Shown here piece after piece: positions 38,301 to 48,644 of a stretch of DNA of 64,000 nt. The notes beneath the pieces are model-generated. The model ran no database searches. It was given only the letters and a program-made list of their open reading frames with translations, and had not been told where the DNA came from. Numbering within the stretch: the stretch's first letter is position 1; the number at the start of each line of letters is the position of its first letter. A program made the position numbers and the translations under genes. Source of the stretch: Daphnia carinata (taxonomy: Eukaryota > Arthropoda > Branchiopoda > Diplostraca > Daphniidae); assembly GCF_022539665.2 (NCBI RefSeq), contig NC_081337.1, positions 6,858,679 to 6,922,678 on the forward strand. Reading direction: 5' to 3'.

Positions 38301-38526
38301 TTTTTATTTCCCAGCATCCACACATTTTTCTTAAATATCTTTCACAAAGTTCTTAAAAAATGGAAATGAAGAACAAGAAAATGATTTGAAAAAAAAAAAA
38401 CTTACCAATCACGATGACTAGAGCCAGGAGGAAAGAGGTTGTGTCGGGAAGACGTAGTCGTCGTCGTCTTCGGGGCCGGACGAGGAAGTGGGAAAACATT
38501 GACGGCGTTAATCGAGTCCAAGCCAT
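32334..38526 (-). CDS. Repulsive guidance molecule (RGM) family protein, GPI-anchored
   Basis: Three coding exons (38526-38406, 37409-36718, 33185-32334) give 554 residues, longer than the roughly 430-450 of vertebrate RGMs. RGMs sit on the outer membrane, bind neogenin and act as BMP co-receptors. Seen here: an N-terminal arginine-rich stretch then a hydrophobic signal segment (SFLLALVIVI), a Cys-rich region (about 51-120: GCKVDHCTRQF, FCVILRQYSDCL, SCRGHLAYHS), a Ser-rich insert (about 121-200), and HCSFYGDPHLVTFNGDFQTC with Gly-Asp-Pro-His at 223-226, the family self-cleavage site in a partial von Willebrand D region. The last exon holds conserved C-terminal blocks (YYLDSCMFDLMTTGD), then a Ser/Ala-rich stretch and a hydrophobic end typical of GPI signals. 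The in-frame ATG at 38499 is an alternative start. Introns are about 1.0 and 3.5 kb. Coding exons are GC-rich against AT-rich introns. Confidence 0.92.
33724..33770. repeat. C16 homopolymer followed by (GA)n
   Basis: Sixteen C (33724-33739) and, after a few bases, uninterrupted GA repeats (33747-33770), all within RGM intron 2. Confidence 0.95.
35350..35396. repeat. (TTC)n / (GAA)n inverted repeat
   Basis: TTC repeats (about 35351-35373) are followed after three or four bases by a GAA/GGA run. The two arms are complementary over about 16 bases and could fold back. Confidence 0.85.
35451..35473. repeat. (GA)n microsatellite in RGM intron 2
   Basis: Uninterrupted GA dinucleotides over 23 bases. 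Tracts of this kind can bind GAGA-type factors in arthropods, but no function is shown here. Confidence 0.95.
35632..35678. repeat. T23/A16 inverted repeat
   Basis: Twenty-three T (35632-35654), an eight-base spacer and sixteen A (35663-35678), able to form a 16-pair A-T hairpin. Confidence 0.9.
37410..38405 (-). other. RGM intron 1
   Basis: A phase-1 intron of 996 bases with donor GTAAG at 38405 and acceptor AG at 37411/37410, splitting the signal-peptide exon from the Cys-rich exon. The interior is AT-rich with purine runs; no exon is recognised. Confidence 0.85.
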
Positions 38527-39427
38527 TAGACGACTTGAACCGGACCGCCCATCAGCGCAACTCGACCCGGTTGTCCCGGCTGCTGCTGCTGATGCCAGGG
38601 ACTTTTGGCGACTATGGCGCCATCTATTTCAATCATCCGACATATTAATAACAATCATAATAATACTCAACGAAAAAATCATTTTGCCCCATTTCAAGAG
38701 AAACCCCAAGATTTTTCCCGACATCTTGCGGCTTTCCTGCGACTTTGACACATCATCAATATCGTTCCGTCTTCTCGTGTGACACAGAAAACGACCAGAC
38801 GTGGCGGGACAGACCGGGTATCCATTATGGATGTTGACAGGTTGCCAAAAAATGTTTTCGAAACCATCACGCAGCATCCGTCGTGAATCTCTTTTGCTTT
38901 TTCTCAGATTTATTTTCGGTACGAAAACAACAACAACAAAAAAGATTACGATGACGGGAAAGACAGTTTGGAATGGCATCAAAAAAAAAAAAAAAATGCA
39001 GAGAGACTGCAAACAAAGTCAGATCGTTGTTGGCAGCAAATGGAGGAATTCGCAGCCACACGTGATCGTACCAATATCCCCCCCATTAGGAAAGTCTGGT
39101 AGGAGAAAAATTGAACCATTTTTTGTTTTGTTTTAAACTCTCGCAACGAGACAGAAAAGCCAATACGTGGAAGAATAAAGAAAGAGAAAAACAAAATCGA
39201 GACTAGAAAGTTTCGCTATCTTTTTCGGTCAGAGAGAAGCGAACATTCCGTTCGTCTTACTGGTAAAACGCGTGGCCTTCATTCGCAGTGAGAAAAGACA
39301 ACTCTCTCCCTGCGTGTGCGTTTTTCCCTATTTTGATTCTCAACACACACAACACGAGGAGCCCCGGTAACACACACACACACACAGGTCTCCAAAAGAA
39401 AAAAAAAAAAAAGGAAGCAAAACTTAC

Positions 39428-39552
39428 ATCGGTCTTCCATGAGTTGTTGATTCGTGCCCTTCTATCGTGAACAACGTTGAAAGTAATCCGTAACGAAATT
39501 GTTTGTATTGGTGTGCGTGGCAGTGTTCCGTCGTCAGAATTGACTACGACGA
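39428..39552 (-). other. Possible upstream (5' untranslated) exon of RGM
   Basis: The minus-strand segment ends in a full consensus donor (CGAT followed by GTAAGT, intron from about 39427). Its base composition is balanced, unlike the repeats around it. One frame stays open through it (NSDDGTLPRTPIQTISLR), but no family is recognised, and joining that frame to RGM is not supported. The likely reading is a non-coding first exon splicing to the acceptor AG just above 38640 (TGAAATAG). The left limit of the exon is clear; the right limit is a guess. Confidence 0.3.
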
Positions 39553-40171
39553 ACACGAGTTGAGTGTAGAAGAAGACGAAAAAATAAACCGAATGTTTAC
39601 TACTAAACAAACTTGGGCGCGAAAAAAAAAAATCAGAAAATAACAATTTTCTTTTTCAAGCGGAGAGGAAACAACACACACGTCTCACTCGTTCAAGCTT
39701 CACTCAAAGACTAATGGCCGCTTGTGGGTCGAGCGTGGGGTATACACACACAGTCAAGACTAGAGCCCCCGCAGGCCATAAAGCAAAAAAGAACTGTAGG
39801 CTCGCCGACTGGTCATGTACGCACATGGGTCATGATTTAGCCTCGAGGTGACTCCGCTAGGGGTCCAAAAGGAAAAGAGGGGCGGGCATGGGCTGTATAA
39901 AGCGCGCGGAAAACTGAAAAATAAGAAAAGGAAAAGGTTTGGTTTGAGTTTCGGATGGAATCTTTCGAATGCCCTCTGGCGGCCATGATGCCCCCCCCCC
40001 TCCCTTTTCCACCCCCTATAGTTTGCTGGCCTCTCCTTCATCGCTCGGCCAGAGAAAAAGAAACGAGGGAAACTGTTCGATTGGACAGCCCCGTTTTTCA
40101 AGGAGACTTTGGGGGGATAATAAATGGCAGGGAAGAAGAGGAACCTTCTTTCTTTCTTTTTCCTCCCCCCT

Positions 40172-40198
40172 TCTCTCTCTCTCTCTCTCTCTCTCTCT
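40172..40198. repeat. (CT)n microsatellite
   Basis: CT dinucleotides over about 27 bases. Confidence 0.95.
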
Positions 40199-42478
40199 TC
40201 AATAGAGTTTTTTTTTTTTTTTTCTTAAAGAAGAGGAGATGGGGTGGAGAGGTGGATTTATAGAAGAACCCATCGGCAAGGCAGGTGAGAAAACGAATAA
40301 CCATTTTCGTTGTACCTTGTCGGCTCGTGTTTTTTATACCTTTTTTTCTCCTCTTTTTTAGATTTAATTCTCATCAGTAAAACGGGAGAGTGGGGTGAAA
40401 TGGGATTTTTTTCTTTTTAAGGGAATAATAATAAAGAGAAACGAAAAAAAAAAAAATACGGTTTCCGATTCGCCACAGAGAGCAACGCACCTTGACACCG
40501 TCGGGTTTCTGATAACGAATGATCGTTTTTCTCTATCCAGTCCTTTTTTTCCCCTCGTTTTTAAAAGAAGTGAAAAAAAGGGTATATATATATATGTTAT
40601 AAATGAATTTGAAAAAAAAAAAAAAAAAAAAAAAGGAAATTTTTACAAGTGGGGGGAACTTGTTTCCAACCAATTTGCTTTTTTTCAAACCATTTTTTCC
40701 ATTAGAAACTTGGCAACCCGGAACGAAATCGCCTAATCGTTTTTCATGTCGTTTTTTTTTTTCATCAAGCGAGAAGCGTATTTAGTTCTTAACTGAAAAA
40801 GGAAGAGAAAAAAAAAGAAGATAACGCACACCATGAGTGTCATATAGTCGAGTTAAGTAAGTACGCATATAGACGTACAACAAGTACGTGCTACGAGCTG
40901 GCTCCCGCTATCTCTCCCCATCATCACGAACAGCGATAATGAACACACACGCGGAGGAAAAGCCCAGGAAAACAAAAAAATAAGGTTCAGAAAGGAAAAC
41001 AAATAAGTCCAGTAAACCGTCGCTTTTCCTAAGTCAATAAAGTTAAATCACACGAGTAAAAAAAAAACAAAAAAAACGCAGATTATTCATTGGGCTATCG
41101 TTTTTTTTTTTCGGATTACGAAATGATCACGTTGCAAGTGAAAGTTGCTGCGAAACCGCGTACGTGGGTGTAATGAACGGCGTTCCCGGAATGGATTGCG
41201 TTGGTTTTTACAAGCACAAAGTGCCGTCATTTTGAATTCCGAGAAATAATTAAAATCAAACCCATCGTTCATTTTCAAAAGTCATTATTGAAACGGCTTG
41301 TCTTTCACAGACCTAATAGATTTTGCTATTTCAAAAGTCCTGGAAACAAAATGTTCAACTGTGTGCGTAGGTGTTTTTCCAGAATTGCTGAACTACATCT
41401 CTTTACAAAAGGACTTTGATAGGTGTTGTCTTGAACTTCGAAGGCTCTCAAAAGAAAAGGAAGAGAAAGGCGTTTGTTGAACAACCCCAAATGATTGCCC
41501 TATCGTTTTTTTTTATGTGTCTTACAAGTTCAAGTTCTATTGTTTGCCCAGCACTTTGCAGAGCTTTCGGGAGATGCTGTTCAACTGCGGATGAATCAAA
41601 CTGTCAGTCAAAAATGAAGCTCTTCTTCTTATCTTTCATTTGACTAGATCGATCGTGTTTGATTTTTGACCAAAAGAATCGACTTCGACACCAGATGTTA
41701 GTCGCGGTCCTCTTTTTTTTTTCTTCACCATTTTGTACCATGTAGACACTCCCTTTTCAAGAAAATAGAGGGGGGAACTACGATGTTCCAGACAAACTGG
41801 AAGAAGGGGGGTCTCAAAACCATTTTCTTCCGTGTGTGCAAGACGACCCTCTTCCTCACAGCACTTGTTTTTTTTTTCTTCTTCTTCTTCTTCTTTTCTT
41901 TTAACTTCTTTTTTTTTTTGCTTCCTCTCCAGACCCTCTCCCTCTTTTGTATATTGGGTTCCATGTTTCCATAGAAAATCTCGGGTCCTCGATGTTTGAC
42001 ACGTCCCTCCTCCCCTTCAATGAGAAGTGGAGGATGAAAGAAAAGAAAGAAAGTCGAAGGGAAAAATTTAAAAAAAAATGTCGGATAGCCAAACGGTTTT
42101 TTTTTTTTTCTGAAACATTCCGACAAGCCTTGCCACCTCGGAAAAAAACACATGTGCCCGTTTCTTGTGTGTCTAAGCTTCCCCGACTTTTTTTTTTTTT
42201 CTGTGTCTAGAATTCTGAAACTGACTTTAAAAAAAAAAAAAAATCTATAATAATAAATGTTTCAATTCGGCCCTGTTGAACAGCAATCGTTGTCCTTTTG
42301 TCTTTGCTTTTATTCACGTAGTGGGAATTACATATAGAATTTTTGTGTTAGTTAGCAATTTGCAGCGGCAGACCGCACGTCGTGCTCGAAGAAATGAAAG
42401 AAACGACAATGAAAAAAAAGTAAGAAATAAAAAGAAAAAGGGTGTATAAATGCTGATATATAAAAAAAAAAAAAAAAA

Positions 42479-42491
42479 GGGGGGGGGGGGG
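42479..42491. repeat. A-run passing into G13
   Basis: A run of A is followed directly by thirteen G, one of several joined homopolymers in this half of the window. Confidence 0.9.
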
Positions 42492-42593
42492 AAAGAAACG
42501 AAATTTCTTTCTTTGCGGTGGTTTATCACATGATGAAGTTACTTTAATTACACAGGAAATGCCTGCAGAGAAAGAGTGTCGCCCTGTTGCTGA

Positions 42594-42673
42594 GGGCTGC
42601 GGTGTCTAGTGGTTTACTAGGCGCTTAAGCTCGTAACAAAGTGGTTGATTGGGCTCTGATGTTAACGGCAGCC
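42594..42673 (+). repeat. tRNA-like relic, possibly from a tRNA-derived SINE
   Basis: An 80-base segment shows features of a decayed tRNA: ends GGCTGC (42595-42600) and GCAGCC (42668-42673) that pair perfectly, an A-box-like GTCTAGTGGTTTAC, a D-arm-like CTAG...CTAG hairpin, a CTCGTAA stretch resembling an anticodon loop, and a degenerate B-box-like GGTTGATTGG. The anticodon and T stems do not pair properly, so it is not a working tRNA. A tRNA pseudogene or the head of a SINE is the likely explanation; chance cannot be excluded. Confidence 0.3.
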
Positions 42674-44754
42674 TAGTGCTGAAGACGAACAAATTGGAAG
42701 ACCCCGACATATAGTTCTTACCTTCTTTCTTTCTCATTTTGCTTATAAACTACCCGGAGCTGGATATTTCTAATTTGCTTTAATGAGTTTTTCTTCTTTT
42801 TCTTCTTCTTTTTTTTTTTCTTCTTTCCCACTTCATTTCATGTACGGAAAAAAAATAAAATGGAGGGGGGTAAGTGCACAAGAACCGCGAGAAGGGTCTA
42901 CAAAAGAAATGACCTGAGATCTTGGTCCAAACAGCACACAAAAAAAAAAGATGGCAAGAAACCCCCTCTGATGAGAATTTATGAGAGGTACACTCTCTAC
43001 CTAGTCTTTTTGGAACACACACACAGACGATAGGGAACAAAAAAAAAAAATGAAGAACAAGAGAGAATATAAAAATAAAGCAATTCTTTCCCTTCTCGAT
43101 CTGTCCTACACATCTCCATAAGCAATCGGAGGTCCGTCAAGGTGTGAAAAGCAATGTTTCGGAGAACCCCATACTTCTCCCCCTCCATTTGGGAGGTATA
43201 CACCATGTAGGATGAAATAGTCAAGTGAAAAAAAAAAAAAATAAATAAAAAAAAAAAGAATTGTTTGAGAGATGGAGGGAGCTGTATAATGTTTCGCTCT
43301 CGATACATCAGCGTATAGGTAAAGAATAAAAGTAGTGGGGGAGCATAGGTAGAAGATTTACAAGGAATGCCATCAGAACAAATGCCGAATACGGAGAGGG
43401 AGCTGGAATAATAAGATGCAATTCCGTTTCCTGTTACGACTATTCCATCTTCAACTTGACAGCGTCAAGCGGCTGGAAAAAAACAACAGCCGTTTTTTTT
43501 TTTAAAGGGAAAGCTCATCGAGATGAAACAGATGCTTAGAATTGCTGATGATTATTCTCTTTCGTTGTTGTGTGCCCTTCACGAATTTATGTATTCTCTC
43601 GGCTGTAGCATATTTTGATGTTGTTTATCTTACCCACTTTTTTTTTTCGAATTTTGTTAAAATGCATCATTTCTGTATGCGATGAAATGCGAGGATAAAA
43701 ACATATTTCAGCCGAAAATTTATTTCGTTTGTCTATAAAAGGCCGAGTTGTCCACCCATACCGACATGGTGCTTCCCTATCACGGCCGTATGATCGCAGA
43801 ACGTTCATCACCAAACAAGCTTTTTATTCCCTCTGATATACACCCAACTTTTTCGTAATAATGCAATTAAAGAATATGTGTTGAACGATCAAGGTGGGTT
43901 GAATTCAAACACAAGCGTCAAAAAAGAAATGATGTAACACCAATTGAGGGGGGAGTGACGGGATGTTATAGTGTAGGTGGATAAATTTTCTTCTTTTTTG
44001 GAGGGTTGATGCTGGCCAACCGGAATTAATTCCAAGAGTTGAAGAAAAAAAACAAAAAAAAAACAGCCAAAGAGTGTTGTTCATTCACCTGGACAGACGC
44101 ATTTATTCAATGCTCTGTTGCCTCGATTGGTTATTCAGATTACCAAAGCCGTTTTTTTGATCATCCATCTTTGTCCATCGTGCGACAGTTGTCGTGTTTC
44201 CCCATTTGTTTTCTTTGTTCTTTTACACGATCCTCCTATTTCTCCCTTTTTCTCTTTTAATTATTCGTGAGGTGTACAGTATAAGTTACCAAGGCCTTTG
44301 CTTTCTTTCCCTACTCGTTGATGCAGATCGATTCGTTTGCTTCCATTACTTCTTTTCGAAACGCTATTCCACTTCTTGCTGTCGGTCGTGCTATTTACAA
44401 GCGAGTCAGGCAACAGTTACAACCCGCACATCCGCAGTCGACATTACCACGAAACCCGGTAAACGAATGATGCCTTCTCCTATTGAATATCGATTGCTAA
44501 AACACAACATACTGTGGGAAAAAGATCTTCAGTCTACTTCTCGTCGTACATTTTTTGCTCAATGGCTGATGATTGAAAAATAAAAGAGACAATTTTCTTT
44601 AGTTCCAAGTCAAAGAAGTTGATGAACCGCGTGAAACATGATCTACGGGGAGGGTTTGCAATCAGCTTGTTCATGATGCTTGAGAAAAAAAAAAAAAAAA
44701 AAAAAAAGAAGAGGAGAGACTGTGATGGAAGTGGAGGGTGTCGCTTACCGATAT

Positions 44755-44774
44755 ACACACACACACACACACAC
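44755..44774. repeat. (AC)n microsatellite
   Basis: AC dinucleotides over 20 bases. Confidence 0.95.
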
Positions 44775-45720
44775 ATGCATATAATGTGGGTGTATATACA
44801 CACCCCACACTACCCATCATGAAAGAGCCCCGTTTGAGAGAGGGGCTAGCAAGAAATTGGAGATGCCTAACCAAATGGTGGACCTGCTGGTACACGACTC
44901 TCTATGCCTTCGACCTTAATGCCTTTACCATATGGGAGCAAATGTGCAGAATGACTTGTCTGCAGACCCTCGCAGTCCAAAAAAAAAAAAAAAAAAAGAA
45001 ACGAGGGCAGCGCCAAAACAAAAAAAAAAAATACCCTTCAAAACTTAAAAGGGAATAGATGCAGTCAGAAGAGTTCATCTGTTTTTATGGTCGAAACATC
45101 ACCTCGTAAAAAAAAAAAAAAAAACCATCGCTGAAGCTGCGAGATCACACGCCAAAATGTGTGCATCTATATTTCTCTCTTTTTTTTTATGTGTTAAACA
45201 CGAGCGTCATTGTGCCCGATCAAAGAAATTGAATTATACAGAATGTCTCGACTCGAATTGCCGACCAGATCCTGGTTGGAATGATGTAGCGATTTTCTTT
45301 TACCGTGCAGGTGTAGGTAATTCTTGTTTAAAACAAAAATGAAATATGTAGACGACTGGGACGTGATGGCGAATAAATGAGCCCGAAAAAGAAGCTTGTC
45401 GTTGATGAATGTCACACAAAACGTCGGCTCACATTTTCATAGAAAACGAGCATTGAGAGAAAGAGAGGGCGGATTTTCAGCTGAACGCAGGACCTCGTTA
45501 GTATATTAGTTTTCTCTTTGTCAAAAGAAATGTCTCCGCTTCGTGTTTGTCGATTCATTTTGTTTTCCTCTTTTCTTTCTTTCTTTCTTTTACGCATAAG
45601 ATTATTTGTTATGTTTGGTGTTTTGTTCTTTTGGGCAGAGCGGCTTTGAATTCAATTTTCATTTTCTTGTTTTGAATAACTCCGAAAAAATAAAAGAATT
45701 AAAAAAAGGGAAAAAAAAAA

Positions 45721-45738
45721 GAGAGAGAGAGAGAGAGA
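45721..45738. repeat. (GA)n microsatellite
   Basis: GA dinucleotides over 18 bases. Confidence 0.95.
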
Positions 45739-46494
45739 AAAAAATGAGTTGGGTTGTTTAAATAGTAGCAGAACAAGCGACATGGGACACCAGGAGGATA
45801 TGCGGATGGCCACGATTTTTTGATGCCGTGCGTGTGTTTCACCTTGCAGCGTATCTTGTAAGCTCATTTGTTTGCCAGTCAGTCCAGATTGAAGCATGTG
45901 TCAGTATCGCTGGCAACTCAAGAGATAGCACGCGCGCACATCCCCCTCGAAAAAAAAAAAAATCAAACTAAAAGAACACACACACATATAAGAAAGAAAA
46001 AAAAAAAAAAACTCGAAAGAAGTTGAGAAATGTTTCATGGAAAAAAGGAGGGAATTTTCCTTTTTTTTTCTTTCTTTTCCATTCAAGAATTAAAAGACAC
46101 AAAAAAAATAAAAATAAAACTGGAACTATAACAGAGATCGCTGCTATAAGGGAAGGTGGGACGGAGGGTAGATTTGAATAAATTGAAAAAAAAAAAAAAA
46201 AAAAATAAGGAAAGGAAAACTCGTTTGACTCCTCCATATCTCATCATATATGGTCAAGAAAGCAAAGCGTCATTCCTCACATGTCAGACCGTGTGGCGCT
46301 GAGAGTCTGGAAACATGAAAAAATTTGGAAATAAGGAGGGAGAAAAGAAAAAAATTATTTAAATATTTAAAATAAAAAAGGGGATTGAAAAAGCAGCGAC
46401 CGGTACGCGGCATTCACGAACAACAAGAACTATTTCCAAACGCAAGAGAAAGGAAAGAATAAAAAAAAAAAAAAACGAGCACAGGAAACAAGAA

Positions 46495-46514
46495 AGAGAG
46501 AGAGAGAGAGAGAA
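46495..46514. repeat. (GA)n microsatellite
   Basis: GA dinucleotides over 20 bases. Confidence 0.95.
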
Positions 46515-47311
46515 AAAGCACAAGCAAGTTTAAATATGTCGCTTCCTATCAGACATTCCGTTGCCATTATAAGTTGAAAATGGAAGCCGACAAGGGAAGG
46601 AATCTGATCTTGTGACGTTTTTTTCTTTTTGTCTTTTTCAAGGAAACAATTTGTGTTGTTTGTTATTGTTGTTGTCTTTCATTTTGGGATTGTGTTTCTT
46701 TGGTTCTTCTCTTGTGATTCACGATGATGTCTGGTTTTGTTCTGGCCAATGTTTTTCCTAACACTTGCTCGTCCAACAAGGAAAACAAATGACGGCACAG
46801 TCCATCACGCTTTGATTGGAATTGAGTTCTATCCTTAATGACGATTTTTTTCGTTGACCCCCTTTTAAAGAAGAAATCCACGGCTCCGTCTACGCGATGG
46901 GGTTAAGTTCCCAAATATTTTTCTTTTGAGAGACCATCATTTTTATCTAGCCCTTACACGTCGTAGAATCATCACTGTTATATACCAGTAAAATCTATTC
47001 ATCAATCTCTTCTTCATTTGTTTGAAACCCGCAGCTTTTTTTTTGCCTTCGAATTTCCCTCCTTGTACGGGAAAGGGAAATGCCAAAAATGAATAGAACA
47101 ATTTTCTTGTTTCATGTTTTCTAAGCGTTATTTCCAACTTCATCTTCCATGATGTTCAAAGAAGACAACAACAAAAAAAAAAATCCTTAATGGTGAAAAA
47201 AAAAAAAAGAAGCTGCTGGGCGAGCCAAAAAAAATACAAGGCCCACCAGTTGTGCAGTTCAGAATGAGGACTGGTCAGAAATTCTTGTTTTGCTGCTGTT
47301 GCTGCAAAACA

Positions 47312-47338
47312 ACACACACACACACACACACACACACA
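47312..47338. repeat. (AC)n microsatellite
   Basis: AC dinucleotides over 27 bases. Confidence 0.95.
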
Positions 47339-47654
47339 ATAAAAGACAAGGGGTAGTTGCTTTTTTTTTTTTCGACTTGCTCCCGTGTGTTAATGATTCA
47401 TTGGACATTGACAAACGAGCGATTACTTGGGCTGGTGCCCTTTTCCACCCAAAAACACAAACCAAAAAAGAAAAAGAAAAATCATAAAAATCCAATTTTG
47501 CTCAGAATTCCCCCCACCATTTCTCCTTATGGGGCCAGTCAATAGAGGCAGTTTGTGCTGCTACGGTGTTGGTTGGTTAATGAATCTTTGACCTGTTTCC
47601 CTTGCTTTAAAGCATTTCATGCTCTTGTACGTAGCTCTTCCACATATGTGGCCC

Positions 47655-47663
<9 letters not shown>

Positions 47664-47690
<27 letters not shown>

Positions 47691-47691
47691 G
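47664..47691. repeat. (GA)n microsatellite
   Basis: GA dinucleotides over 28 bases, next to a short TG run. Confidence 0.95.
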
Positions 47692-48628
47692 ATATTTATT
47701 TATATATGATTCTTTGATTACTTTCGTATCCGGCCAGTTTTTTTTTTTTTTACTGTTGAAGCCTGACGAGCTGAATATCTTAAATGAATGTTTCCCTCTT
47801 TTTTTTTTTCTGACACTTAAAAAATGGCCATTTTTTTTTTCTAGACCCCTCGAACGAAAACAAAAACTATATGTATCTTTCTGCGCGCAGTTCTCTATAG
47901 CAAATATAACTATCTCCAAAGATTATCTTTTGTGGCTAGTTTGGTCACGTATCACTCCGACAGTTATTGCCTAGCAGTTAATATCTCTTCCACGGGTTTT
48001 CTCCAAAGAAACCTCAAATGGTTAGAAACTCATTGAAAATGAAAAACACCGGGGGAGGGGAGTTTTAAAAAAAATATAAAGGAACATCCCATATCTGATT
48101 GATCAACTCAAAATCGTCACTCGTAGCGACGTTGTGTTTGTTTTACAAGTGTACAGTGGTCTGAGAAAAAGAAAAAAAAAGAACCATCTGTTTTTTTAAA
48201 TCGAATTGGGAGATCTGCGTGGGTCCCGTATTCCTTTCGTGCTGGGAAAACAGTGACGTATAACTCGACCGCATTCATGCGGTAATACACGCACGTCGTC
48301 CAACGTTGACTGGCTGTCACGAATGTCTCGGTGTTATGGGCGTGCAAACAACTCAGGTTTGTTTGTCGGCTCGTTACATGTATGCCACATTTTTAAATAC
48401 GTATCTATATATTTGTGCTCGTATTGTGCCCGTATATGAAACACGTAAAGGTACCGCCATCCGTTTTAGTTAAGAAATAGTATGATTTTCATAGAGCCGC
48501 TAGCAATTTAACTTTTTTTTTCGTCTCTTACGAACGCGACAAACGAAGTTTGCCCGTAAATAGCAAAACAGCCCATTTGCCTAACTCCGAACTGGGCAGA
48601 CTCGTTTTCTTTTTCTTATTTTTTGAGA

Positions 48629-48644
48629 GGGGGGGGGGGGGGGG
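48629..48644. repeat. G16 homopolymer
   Basis: Sixteen consecutive G; in principle able to form intermolecular or sliding quadruplexes. Confidence 0.95.

Larger units (their letters stand above)
39553..42590. other. Non-coding region upstream of RGM
   Basis: No gene recognised. It holds GGGGCGGGC (39879-39887) just ahead of TATAAAG (39896-39902) on the plus strand, a (CT)n tract at 40172-40198, and many A/T runs. The GC-box region could instead be part of the RGM promoter read on the other strand. Confidence 0.35.
42674..48600. other. Non-coding region, middle right
   Basis: No gene recognised in about 5.9 kb. Contents are microsatellites, A/T homopolymers and a strong TATAAAAGG element at 43734-43742 on the plus strand with no recognised gene below it. 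Donor-like GGTAAG sites on the minus strand near 42719 and 44746 have no convincing coding exon attached. Confidence 0.35.

Noticed and set aside
44137-44149. Thirteen bases resembling part of the miR-79 / miR-9 family
   Set aside because: The seed is missing and the surrounding sequence does not fold into a precursor hairpin.
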